Shown: in pieces, positions 12,091 to 21,665 of the stretch
Layout: each line of letters opens with the position of its first letter
Numbering within the stretch: the first letter of the stretch is position 1
DNA from: Trachythela sp. YZ-2020
Taxonomy: Eukaryota; Cnidaria; Anthozoa; Malacalcyonacea; Clavulariidae
Assembly (NCBI GenBank): GCA_016169945.1
Contig: JADLSH010000193.1
Location: 2,728,001-2,792,000 of the forward strand
Direction: 5' to 3'
DNA length: 64,000 bases
Made by a program: the position numbers and the translations under genes
The notes under the pieces: model-generated
What the model was told of the DNA's origin: nothing
What the model saw: the letters and a program-made list of their open reading frames with translations, nothing else
The model's database searches: none

Positions 12091-12207
12091 ATGAACTTGA
12101 TGACGATCGCATGGTTAAGTTACTACATTTGAAGTATGATATTTATAATCAGTGTAGTCCTATATATGACATCACGTTATTTCTTGAACAGCATGGTTGA
12201 ACGCGGA

Positions 12208-13011
12208 ATAGGGGTGTAGATAAAAGGCGGGCACGGACTCGCGGAGTGGCAGACGCGGACTGGTGGAATAATTACCATATAATACCAATATTAATATATA
12301 ACGGTCACTACTACTATTAATAGGCAGATGACTTCAGTATTCGTGTTCCTCTGAGTAAATAATATAGTCTACAATTTTGTCCACCTCAAGCGAAGACCTG
12401 TTTCGAGATCTGGAGAGGCCCTTAAACCTGGAGGACAGATTGGTGGACCCCCTTGTGACCTGGTTATTGTATCTAACGCATCGAGATGCTACTACGACAA
12501 CACAAGAACTTTAAACGTGCGCCCAGGAAACGTGCATTTCCATGCAAATGCTTCTTGTATAAAAAGGCAGCATACTTATTTTGTAGCGTATTCGGTGCAA
12601 ACACCGCAATGAATTAGAGAGATGCTGACGCCAGCTCACATTTCTCATCTATACGAGAGTTTAGTTTAATAATATAAGTTAGGTACTGTACTATGAAAGA
12701 ATTTTCCGAGACGCAAATGACGTTTCATCTATAAAGTTCTGATTATTACTACAAACGCGACTCTTACATAGCGACGCTTGTGTGATATCTTGTTATGCAT
12801 TGAGGGTCTTAATTGCCCATTAGTTAAAAGTCAGTATATTAAATAGATAACGCTGATAGTATAATAACGCTGAATATAAAGACCACGCTGATAGCAAAAT
12901 AACGCTGAATATAAAGACCACGCTGACAGTAGTCATAGTACAATAACGCGAGTCCGCGTTCGCCAATCCGCGATCCGCCGCAGTCAGCGCCCACCTTTTA
13001 TCTACACCCAA
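12208..13011. mobile_element. ~800 bp TIR element
   Basis: GGTGTAGATAAAAGGCGGGC near 12211 is matched inverted by CGCCCACCTTTTATCTACAC ending at about 13008. GC-rich subterminal sequence (ACGGACTCGCGGA / TCCGCGATCCGCC) follows at each end. Near the right end is a short tandem of AATAACGCTGAATATAAAGA (about 12837-12920). No transposase is present. It lies between copies alpha and beta of the duplicated upstream region. Confidence 0.75.
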
Positions 13012-13310
13012 TAAATACCAATATGTTAAAAATTTTGGTACGAATAAGTCAATAATCACACATAATGCAGTGGATAAATTTATACTTCGTATCACTTGGA
13101 AGTGTTGCATTGAAGACCCAAACTAGTTTATCATAAATAAAGACATGTTAAACCTTGCAGAGAACAGTACACATGTTACATGAACTAGTACACATTGTAA
13201 CCTTGCCTCTACCATCTGAGACCTTATATATAGCTCAATGGTTTGAACATCTGTCCTGTTATCAGGAGGTTACGTGTTTCGATTACCGTTAAGACTGATT
13301 GGAAAACAAA

Positions 13311-13640
13311 ATATATATACACTTAGATGCTAACAGAATGACAAACAAAATTAACCAAGCGTTCATTCATGCTGGAAAACTAAATTAGGCTAACGTTGAA
13401 GAATTTCACTCGTGATTATTACACAGGAGAATATTTTTCTATTTCAATGCACCAGTGATTAAAGTTTATCTGTTTTTACGTACAGCTGGTGACGCTCATG
13501 TCTCAGTTGTGCGAGTTAACCAATTTGAATACTAAAAGACTTGCATACCTAAGCATATTTTTCTATAGATTCATATCATACGGCTTAAATAGGTGGTCGA
13601 TAAATGGTTTTACTAATCAATCATATAGTGTAATTTTTTA
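13311..13640 (+). pseudogene. Second decayed upstream copy (beta) of the membrane-protein gene
   Basis: The blocks ATGCTAACAGAATGACAAAC, ACAAAATTAACCAAGCGTTC and CATATTTTTCTATAGATTCA, then GGTCGATAAATGG, follow the same order as the 360 bp before the start codon at 14772. The coding part is missing: right after the position equivalent to the start codon the sequence runs into the next copy at 13669. Confidence 0.65.
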
Positions 13641-13871
13641 TAAGTATCTGTGATTATATCTATTGTTTATCAGTGAATTTGAGCAGTATATACTTGTTCC
13701 GAAATTGCGATTTCAAGCGTGTGTGAAAAGATACTATAATATATTATAGAGCTGGCGTTTGGTGTTGTGCTTTGGCGTGCTAGCCTGCCAGAACAGTCTC
13801 ACTGATGAAAGTTAATTGTGTTGTATATAAGACTCTCCATATACATTCTACCATTCTCTCGCCTGTTCACA

Positions 13872-14046
13872 CGATCCAGTTTGTCGGATTCAATTCTCTT
13901 CCTGACGTATGTGCTTTCACACAACACAGCAAAAACTGCACTTTTCACCATGTATGAGCCAATTTAAAACGGCCTGACTCTTGTCAGCAAATCCAGTAAA
14001 TCACATATGTCATGAGGAGAATTGGATCCGACAAATCGGATTGCGT
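13872..14046. mobile_element. Palindromic MITE-like insert
   Basis: CGATCCAGTTTGTCGGATTC at 13872 and the following 20 bases (to CGTATGTG) pair with CACATATGTCATGAGGAGAA ... CGACAAATCGGATTGCG ending about 14046, giving arms of roughly 42 bp with a few mismatches. The equivalent place in copy alpha (about 10980) lacks the block, consistent with insertion. Confidence 0.65.
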
Positions 14047-14087
14047 TAGCAGGCTAGTTTAGACATGCAGTGGTGAAGATAACCATG

Positions 14088-14200
14088 GCAACTGGTCATG
14101 CTATGCAAACAGACGTTCATGCAGTTAGATTAATTGTCTACATTTCTAAAGGCTTGGATATTATATACTAAAAATTTGCATAGCATGACCATGCAGTTGC
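14088..14200. ncRNA. Hairpin with 22-nt arms (possible miRNA precursor or tiny MITE), copy 2
   Basis: The left arm at 14088-14109 is identical over 22 nt to the arm at 11011-11032. The right arm at 14175-14200 differs from 11084-11109 at one position inside the same 4-nt bulge. The 65-nt loop and the outside flanks hardly align with the first copy. Arm-only conservation is what a processed small RNA would leave, but a short foldback transposon is the alternative. Confidence 0.35.
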
Positions 14201-14771
14201 TGTATATTTATCTTTGCCCCAGCAGTTTTAGACAAGCAAATAGACTCATAAATCAGTGCAGTGCATCTAATGCAATGTAAATGAGTCAAAATCACGAGTT
14301 TATGACTTAGAAGTAATTAATAATTTAAAAAATAAATGTTATAAATTACTGAATCTGTTGATGAATTTTACCTGGAATCTACTAACAGAATGTAAACAAA
14401 ATTAACCAAGCGTTCATTCTCTTGCACCATGCTGGTAAGTTGACGTGGGGGAATTTTATTCCTGCTTATTCGACACACAATTTTTTTGTAAAGCTAGCAA
14501 CCGATCGAACCAGACTATTATTCTATTTAACTACTGAATTGGATATATAAGTATATATTTGAACGTTTACATTGAAACCACTGATTAAAGTTTATCTGCT
14601 CTTACGCCCAGCTGTATGGTGGCGTCAGTCAAAGCTCAGTTGTGCGAGTTACTTAATTTAAATAACAAAATACTTGCACACCTACTGCTTAACGTAATTT
14701 GAATAGCAAAAGACTTGCAAACCTAAGCATATTTTTGTAGATTCATATCATACAGCTAAACTGAATGGTCG

Positions 14772-16904
14772 ATGATAGTAGAATCCTCTTCGTTGACGTT
14801 ACGCAAACTAGTTTTCTTTTACTGTGAAGAAAGTATGATTGAAATGAATATGTTCTTATTGATCTTTTACTGTGGCTTAATATCATTCGTCGTGTCTGCA
14901 CAATCCAGCAACGACACATTACATGAAGAATTAAATATCAGCCGCGGTACTACATTGCCCACTATGCCGTTGAAGACGACTCCTGTTTCCAAAGATTGCG
15001 TTCTTGAGATGGAAAGAAAGGAAATCTCCCAGATCATAAAATTTACAAAAAATGATCTCTTTAATATAGTGGATCTTCATCTTTTCTCTGGTGCCAGTGA
15101 CGACAAACAGCTCTTTACGGATATTCATATTGCATTAGCGAATCCCATCGGTCGAGAAATTCTATATACACTTGCCATAGAACCTTATAACTACTTTACA
15201 TGGACTTTGAACGCTGGAAGGAGAAACTTCAAATTACATGTGAACGAAAGTCAAAACAATTGTATTAAAAGGAAAAAGAATAAGTATGATTTTGTAGCTG
15301 GGAGAATTCTAAACCATGTCGTTCCCAGCATAGACATGGCGACAAATTACGAAGTTTGTTATTCGCTAAAGATAATTACATGGTGGAAAGCACGCCGAAC
15401 TGTTTGTTGTAAGATTACAAAACACGACCTGACTAATATTAATTACGATTGCCTCGAAGGAAATTCATTTCTTCACAGGAATGGCTTTTTGTGGATTGTT
15501 ACAGCTGTAATGTTTGTTCTTTTTGCATTGTATTTGAGGAAGTTGGAACTCATTCTTTTGTCTCATACTGTGTTCCAAATGAAATATCCCAAATATTGCG
15601 AGCTGGAGGAAAGCATGATGTCTCCATCTTCTATTCTCCTTAAAATTATTTGGGAAGGAAAAGGTCGCTTAGTATCCTTTATTCGTAGATCTATATCAAT
15701 GTGTTTCTTTTTATATTTTGTTCACTTGTATTATAGGAAAAGTGGAGTAGAGCATGTTTACACACTTTTCGCCCTTCCCTTTGCAATATTACTTTCAATT
15801 TCCCATCTGTACAGATGTAAGGTTACCAATCCTTCCATTCTCGACCGAAAAATATCCAACCTTCCGAATTTTGTGGAAACGACTTTTATCAGTTTTAAAT
15901 TTGACATGACTTTACCATTTAACATAAAGTTTTGGAGAAAGATGATAAAGGATTTGTATAACGCAACTATTTTACCATTTAAAAATAATATACAGTTCAG
16001 AAATAATATTCTTAAAATTTTAGCACTATTTACATGTTATTTACTTGGATATTTAATTTCCTTACTTTTTTTTTGTATTGTATTTCCTCTTCTCATAATC
16101 GTTGCAATTTTAAATGATACAATCCTCGTACTGTACATCCCACTTCTGTTAATAAATCTTGGATATAATAACGACTCTTTCTTACTAAGAATCCATGATT
16201 TGTTAAACATGGCCGGCCTTTACCTCGCTTTACCTTTTCCTTTGTTTGTATTGGTATTTGGGATGCAGTCTTTACTGTTAGGATTGTTTCTTAATCTTCT
16301 TTACTTCATTCCTTATTTCGCATTCTCTTCTGTCTTAACATTCCACTGTTGCAGTTACTGGAAGTCTATGGAACAGAAATACTTTGTATTAAATCGGTTC
16401 ATTTACGAAGCATGTAGGGAAATACAAAGCATTAATAATGGCTGCATACCAAACAGGCATCCCACACAAAAAGAAAAAGTATTACCTGTGGTGTCCAAAG
16501 AGCTTTATGATAAAATCAGGGAGGAATTTTTACCCTACAATACGAACATATTCTATTTTAGTTTGAAAATGTTGTGGTCCCTGGTATTCTCGTTTGTCAT
16601 TTTTAACCTAGTCAAGATGCTAAATGAATTCAATATTACTGCTTCAGTGCAAGTTTTGACAATGGCGAGTCTCGGAATCCTGCCGCACGTATTCAATATG
16701 GTAAACTTGAAAACAAGCGAAGAAAAAAAGAAAGCGTGGAATGAAAAGTTGAAATTAAATGTAAAATACAGGGTGGAAGAATTGACTTTTGAAGATCCAG
16801 AACTAGCCCGAACTGTTTTAATTATAGGAGAGAGTAACGATCGATTGAATCCACCTGAGAATAATGACGTTGAAGAGAATATTCAATACGAAACATCCGT
16901 GTAA
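14772..16904 (+). CDS. Intronless 710-residue secreted-ectodomain, multi-pass membrane protein (unrecognised family)
   Basis: An uninterrupted ORF with strong amino-acid structure. Residues 25-43 form a signal peptide (MNMFLLIFYCGLISFVVSA), so initiation at Met22, 25 or 27 is more natural than at the first Met. Residues 44-235 form an extracellular or luminal domain with six cysteines (76, 164, 196, 212, 213, 227) and N-glycosylation sequons at Asn47, 55 and 158. Hydrophobic segments follow at about 238-255, 308-346, 412-465, 478-525, 595-615 and 622-640, roughly eight to ten membrane passes. The tail from 645 is hydrophilic (SEEKKKAWNEKLKLNVKYR) and ends NPPENNDVEENIQYETSV. I do not recognise the family and assign no function. 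Intronless structure could reflect retroposition or a normally single-exon family. The flanks hold truncated copies of its 5' and 3' ends, so it belongs to a local tandem family. Confidence 0.85.
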   Translation: MIVESSSLTLRKLVFFYCEESMIEMNMFLLIFYCGLISFVVSAQSSNDTLHEELNISRGTTLPTMPLKTTPVSKDCVLEMERKEISQIIKFTKNDLFNIVDLHLFSGASDDKQLFTDIHIALANPIGREILYTLAIEPYNYFTWTLNAGRRNFKLHVNESQNNCIKRKKNKYDFVAGRILNHVVPSIDMATNYEVCYSLKIITWWKARRTVCCKITKHDLTNINYDCLEGNSFLHRNGFLWIVTAVMFVLFALYLRKLELILLSHTVFQMKYPKYCELEESMMSPSSILLKIIWEGKGRLVSFIRRSISMCFFLYFVHLYYRKSGVEHVYTLFALPFAILLSISHLYRCKVTNPSILDRKISNLPNFVETTFISFKFDMTLPFNIKFWRKMIKDLYNATILPFKNNIQFRNNILKILALFTCYLLGYLISLLFFCIVFPLLIIVAILNDTILVLYIPLLLINLGYNNDSFLLRIHDLLNMAGLYLALPFPLFVLVFGMQSLLLGLFLNLLYFIPYFAFSSVLTFHCCSYWKSMEQKYFVLNRFIYEACREIQSINNGCIPNRHPTQKEKVLPVVSKELYDKIREEFLPYNTNIFYFSLKMLWSLVFSFVIFNLVKMLNEFNITASVQVLTMASLGILPHVFNMVNLKTSEEKKKAWNEKLKLNVKYRVEELTFEDPELARTVLIIGESNDRLNPPENNDVEENIQYETSV

Positions 16905-17263
16905 TTTTTTATATATAACCATTCTATGACTACATCACTATTCTGTTATAATGTTGCGAGAGTGCTTACTGTTACTTATTGAACTTTGCAGAAATTAAAC
17001 TTTAAATGAAATTGTCATAGGCTTACGAGACATTTGGCAGGGTAGACAATTGTTGCCCCCCCCCACACTCTCTCAAAAATCTAAAAAAAGATAAAAAAAA
17101 AAGGAAAACAAAAAAATTAAAGAATTGGAAAACAAAAGAAATTCGGAAAAAATGTAGGGAAAAATAAAGAAAAGTTCGGACAAATTTATTAAAAATGTGC
17201 TAAATCTCATTATAACTCACTAGTAAACAAAAATGATCGGTCAGAAAGAATCGGTTCCGTGCG
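16905..17263 (+). other. 3' UTR and downstream flank of the membrane-protein gene
   Basis: Begins at the stop codon. It aligns with 19151-19475 after the tail-only copy: shared GTTACTTATTGAA and GAAATTAAAC blocks, a CATAGGC(T/G)TACGAGACA block, a pyrimidine/A-rich stretch and a final AGTCAGAAAGAATCGG-type block. No canonical AATAAA is seen; ATTAAA at 16994 is the nearest polyadenylation-like hexamer. Confidence 0.6.
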
Positions 17264-17282
17264 ACTATGGGAATTAGTCAAT

Positions 17283-17370
17283 GAAGATGCGAACTTTAAA
17301 CGTGAAATACAGGGTGGAAAAATTGACTGTTGAAGATCCAGAACTAGCCCGAACTGTTTTGATAATACAT
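17283..17370 (+). pseudogene. Duplicate of the membrane protein's C-terminal coding segment
   Basis: About 80 bp match 16758-16820 with few changes and encode NVKYRVEKLTVEDPELARTV, equivalent to residues 663-682 of the 710-residue protein. The reading is interrupted at about 17370 by an insertion and resumes near 18323 with a sequence equivalent to the ESND segment. This marks the left part of the tail-only duplicate. Confidence 0.8.
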
Positions 17371-18322
17371 ATATGTTATTTAACGGTTGCGAGGTCCGGA
17401 TGAGAAAAACTGTGCCCGAGGTCTTGAAAACGGCCCGAGCCCGAAGGGCGAGGGACGTTTTCAAGATCGAGGGCACAGTTTTTCTCATCCGGACCGACGC
17501 TGCCGGTAAAAAACTTGAACGTTGAAAGAAAACACGAAGACGAAAACTCAAGAAAACTGGGAAGAAACTCACGAAAAAAACAGCAGAAAAGCATAGGAAT
17601 AAAAGGTTTTGGCCTGGTTTTCTGGTGTTCAGTGTTGCTTCGACAAGGATATCTTCGTGTTTACTTGCTTTGCCCATAAAAAACTCATAAAGTGAATCAT
17701 CCAGTGAATGCATGTGTTTTGACTTCGATCAGGCTTCGATCAACGCTTTCTACTAAAACTGGACAATGAACAAGGTATGCTGTAATTTTTTTCTCGTAGT
17801 TTCACGATAATAAACATATAGCCTCAACTTTGTTTGCCAAGGGCCAAGGCTTTAACTTTACAATATGTATACGAAAAGTACTTGAACAAATGGGCAGAAA
17901 AATCATGTTTTCACTACAGTTGGTCCATGTTTTTAAGTTTTATGTATGGAGAAAAGTTTTTTCTCTATGATATCTGTTTAAACTGTATTTTTTTAACTTT
18001 AATGTGGCATTTAAAACAAATGTATTAGTTTTCTCGGCGCATCGTGCTTAGTATGAAGCCTTTAGAGTTGATGCAATTCATTTTTGTACTCTAACTATCG
18101 TTAGGCTAGCTTTTTGAACTTTTTGGGTAGATTTTTTAATCTAAAAATTGTTTCACTCCTGTGTTTTGTCGCGTAATCCAGCTAGAGCGGGCCGGATGAG
18201 TTTCAGAGCGGGCCGGATGAGTTTCAGAGCGGGCCGGATGAGTTTCAGAGCGGGCCGGATGATCCGGACCGCTCTGAAACGCTCGCTAGCCAACCAGATT
18301 GCTTTATTTTCATAGATAAAAA
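17371..18322. mobile_element. ~950 bp foldback element splitting the duplicated tail
   Basis: Comparison with the intact gene around 16820 shows unrelated sequence inserted here. It carries a large hairpin near its left end (17392-17495; arms GGTCCGGATGAGAAAAACTG and its complement) centred on GCCCGAAGGGCGAG. Near its right end is a 21-bp tandem, GAGCGGGCCGGATGAGTTTC, repeated about four times at 18186-18260. There is no transposase ORF. Organisation resembles the foldback insertion at 6583-7308, although the sequences differ. Confidence 0.75.
18186..18262. repeat. 21-bp tandem repeat in the foldback element
   Basis: Four near-perfect copies of a 21-bp unit containing GGGCCGGATGAG, ending in a TCATCCGGCCC-like inversion (GATGATCCGGACC). 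They sit at the right end of the insertion and may be terminal protein-binding repeats. Confidence 0.75.
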
Positions 18323-19150
18323 ATAAAAGAGAATAATGATACGACACCTGGTGAAAATGTTCATGATTCTGGACATGCTCAAGCTTGGGCTTGCTTGATT
18401 CCCCCTGACAATGAAGACGTAACTTGTGATGATGTTGAAGCTAGGCTTTTGTTGAACTCACCTGACAATGATGACGTAACTTATGATGATGCTGAAGTTA
18501 GGGCTTTGTTGAATTCACCTGACAATGATGACGTAACTGGTGATGATACTGAAGCTAGGGTTTTGTTGAATTCACCTGACAATGATGACGTAACTGATGA
18601 TGATGCTGAAGCTAGGGTTTTGTTGAACTCACCTGACAATGATGACGTAACTGATGATGATGTTGAAGCTATGGTTTTGTTGAACTTACCTGACAATGAT
18701 GACGTAACCGGTGATGATGTTGAAGATAGGATTTGGTTGAACTCACCCGACCGTGATGACGTAGCTGATGATGATGCTGACGTTAGGGTTTGGTTGAATT
18801 TACCTGACAATGAGGACGTAACTGGTGATGATGTTGAAGATAGAGTTTTGTTGAACTCACCCGACCATGATGACGTAACTGGTGATGACGCTGAAGATAG
18901 GATTTTGTTGAACTCACCCGACAATGATAACGTAGCTGATAATAATGCTGAAGTTAGGGTTTTGTTGAATTTACCTGACAATGATGACGTAACTGGTGAT
19001 GATGTTGAAGATAGGGTCTTGTTGAACTCACCTGACAATGATGACATGACTTGTCATGATGCTGAAGATAGGGTTTTGTTGAACTCACCTGACAATAATG
19101 ACGTTGTTAGTGAACTTGGGGAGAATATTCAACACGAAACGTCCATGTAA
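18320..19150 (+). CDS. Tail-only paralogue: acidic 19-residue repeat ORF
   Basis: An open frame of 276 codons beginning after a TAA at 18317. It has no ATG near its beginning, so it is either a 3' exon or a remnant. It starts with a degraded match to residues 687-696 of the membrane protein, then has twelve copies of a 19-residue unit of type SPDNDDVTGDDAEDRVLLN, and ends SPDNNDV ... GENIQHETSM, clearly the counterpart of PPENNDVEENIQYETSV. The expansion therefore arose from the short PPENNDV tail motif. All twelve units stay in frame because the unit is 57 bp. Units are rich in Asp and repeatedly carry LLN/WLN. Translation is unproven; the open antisense frame is a by-product of the periodicity. 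Confidence 0.5.
   Translation, partial: KIKENNDTTPGENVHDSGHAQAWACLIPPDNEDVTCDDVEARLLLNSPDNDDVTYDDAEVRALLNSPDNDDVTGDDTEARVLLNSPDNDDVTDDDAEARVLLNSPDNDDVTDDDVEAMVLLNLPDNDDVTGDDVEDRIWLNSPDRDDVADDDADVRVWLNLPDNEDVTGDDVEDRVLLNSPDHDDVTGDDAEDRILLNSPDNDNVADNNAEVRVLLNLPDNDDVTGDDVEDRVLLNSPDNDDMTCHDAEDRVLLNSPDNNDVVSELGENIQHETSM
18397..19093. repeat. 57-bp tandem repeat, 12 units
   Basis: Spacing between successive GAA(C/T)T(C/T)ACCTGAC motifs is 57 bp (for example 18454 and 18511). Units differ by a few substitutions and no frameshifting indels. The pattern SPD-LPD with W/L and A/T alternation suggests some units were copied in blocks of three (171 bp). Confidence 0.9.
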
Positions 19151-19475
19151 ACTTATATAACTGTTCTATAACTACATTATTTTCTGTTATATTATTCTTA
19201 GGGTGTTTACTGTTACTTATTGAAATTTGCCGAAATTAAACATTGAATGAAATTGACATAGGCGTACGAGACACGGGGAAGGAGAAACAATTCCTCTCCC
19301 CCCGCCGCCCCCACTCTCCTAAAAAAAGAAAAAGGAAAACATAAATTAAAAAAATTGGAAAACCAAGGAAATTCGGGGGAAAATGTAGCGAAAAATTAAG
19401 AAAAGTTCGGACAAATTTCATTATAATTTACTAGTGAACAAAAATGAGCAGTCAGAAAGAATCGGAATATATTGA
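19151..19475 (+). repeat. Duplicated 3' UTR/flank after the repeat ORF
   Basis: Aligns with 16905-17263 as described there, so the duplicated unit extended from codon ~660 of the membrane protein through its 3' flank. 19476-19984 after it shows no recognised feature. Confidence 0.75.
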
Positions 19476-19984
19476 AGCAAAATATTAAATGAAACCTGCA
19501 AATAGAAACTTAATTACGTACCTACACATTATACATGTGGGCTATTGATATACATAGTATAGATAAAAGTAATCTTTGAATTAAAAAAATGTCGTCTTAA
19601 TTGAATGTTTTCTTCATTTATGTTGACTACAGTATAATCGTCTTGTCAGTGAATTTAAACTCGAAATACTGTTTGTTTGGAAATAATGTGTGAGTAGTTG
19701 CTGCGTATTAGTATTGCTATTGTATATTCAACCGTGTTCAAATTTTGGTGTCGTGGAACCCGTTTTTGCACTTTCATGACGTCATAAATGACGTTAGTTG
19801 AATGTTTTCCAATACACAAATTATTTTTGGGGCACACATTTGCTTCGCGTGGCTTAATATATTGGAAGTGACGACATACGGATATAGGAAAAGATGATTG
19901 GTCGCAAGTTTGAAATTTCTGTGTACGTAAGCATGGATTGTCGGTTACGTTCTGCCATGTAAACATGTCGGTATATTAAATGTA

Positions 19985-21665
19985 CAACGAGCGGCAAAAT
20001 ATGTAGACCGATAGGGTTGAAAAGGAAACATTAGCCCCTGCTCAATGTTGGTGTTCCCTACAGTGTTCTCGATAATTCTACGGCAACTTAATCCAACATT
20101 GCGAAAGAGGAGGGCTTAGGTGTGAACTTGTGCTAGTATTTTTAAAAATACCGCTTTAATTTGATCTACGTCTCCCACCTTTCAATGTCACTGATTGTAG
20201 CTTTGAACAACGCAAACAAACCTAAGGTTAAAATTTAACTTTACGTTTAACCCTGCTGAAAGTTTAACCCTGCTTTTGAGCAACCGACCCAGAACACCGT
20301 TTTCGGTCTCTTCTTGAAGCGAATTTGCACAAAACCACAAATCTGAACAAAATTTCACTTTGAGCTGTCAATATCAGTTAGTATTAAATATAGGAAATAA
20401 ACGGAATGAATCCATGAAATATGTAAGTCTTAGACCTTTCTGACCCTAATTAAGAAAAAAGTGTGAAGTCTTTAAATAACAAAATGCTCCATTGAGCGTT
20501 AAGTGGCTGGCGCTATCAAAATTAGTTTAAATTGTAGATTACCCGTTCATTTTGGCAAACAACGCATTGTCTAATGGCCGCCATTAGAGTGTATTATAAA
20601 AAAGAACGGAGTACATTCTTTATGCTCAATAATTTTAGGAATGCCAAACCTTATATACTAATTTACGTCTAATTTTAAAACCTGTTATTCAGTTCTTTGT
20701 CGAACAAGTCGTCTTTGGTGTGTTTTGTGCAAGCAATAACTGCACAAAATAAATTTAATAGATGCTGCTTATTAATTATGCAATTTTGCAATCTATATTA
20801 TAGCATCCTAAATTTTAGACTCTCAAATCACACTCACTTAAAATACTATTATTCGCGAACCAATCGTTCCAATTTGAAAATAAACCCACCGTTAGAAAGT
20901 TGAATGGCTAAGCTGTAATGAGCGTTTCACTCTATTTGTGTTTTAAATATTTTCATTTTAATCAGGGAATCGGTGTTTTTATACACACTTGAACCCTTGT
21001 ATTGTTCGACGAATTAAATACAAAATTTACATCGCTCCTCGATAGTGAAACTGCGCGATAACTCAGCGAATTCTTGACGGGTATCTTTCCTAAAACCAGC
21101 AAACCAGCAAAGATATATATTTTATATACTTACAAAGACTATAAGACCATTAAAATAGCGAAAGTATGTGCGTGTAAATATCCATGTACTTTTTCATGTA
21201 GAGATCAGTGGGATATTTACATTTTGTGGCTATCCAAAAAATGCCACCCGAAACCTATAGTTGCTGGCACAGGTTCCCCAGCAACTAATTATACTAAGGT
21301 TTGGACAAAAGGTGTAATGGTTAACATATTCTTCTCAGCGTGGAAATGCCCATAAGCGTATGACCAATTTGCATGAGCACGACGCACTCTAATAAAAATT
21401 CTTTATTCAACGCTCCCTTCGATTAATAGAATTCTCTAGCTACATTAACGTTCTTCTTTCCTTTAATTTTGGCGCCTCTTTTCTACACTTTTGCGCCCCC
21501 TTACCCCTTACCCCTGCCAGCTGGCTACTGGTTCTGAATGACTATACGAAAGCTTAAAATTGTAAACATAAAGAAGTGTGCTAGTGCGTCTAGTCAGTGT
21601 TTACTGTTGAGTATTAACATAATAGCAAGGTGAATTGACGCGGTTAATCACACGAGGCCGGTTGG
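19985..21665. repeat. Segmental duplication, copy B (partner at 5640-7610)
   Basis: Collinear with copy A but without the 6583-7308 insertion. The uninterrupted site reads CGCTCCCTTCGATTAATAG at 21411. Copy B has private indels, including extra sequence around 20460-21270. No gene is recognised; the 68- and 93-codon frames at 20697 and 21074 have no counterpart in copy A. Confidence 0.85.

Larger units (their letters stand above)
13669..14771 (+). promoter_or_regulatory. Upstream region of the 710-residue membrane protein gene (copy gamma)
   Basis: Third copy of the repeated upstream block, directly in front of the intact ORF. It holds the hairpin at 14088-14200 and a palindromic MITE-like insert at 13872-14046. 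The last ~400 bp (14370-14771) is the part best conserved with copies alpha and beta, so it is the likeliest site of the promoter and 5' UTR. No unambiguous TATA box or start site can be assigned. Confidence 0.45.

Noticed and set aside
15449..15643. 64-codon frame inside the membrane-protein gene
   Set aside because: Out-of-frame shadow of the 710-codon ORF.
18481..19047. 188-codon antisense frame rich in Ser/Thr
   Set aside because: Reverse-strand shadow of the 57-bp repeat. The sense frame is homologous to the tail of the 710-residue protein, so the sense strand is the coding one.
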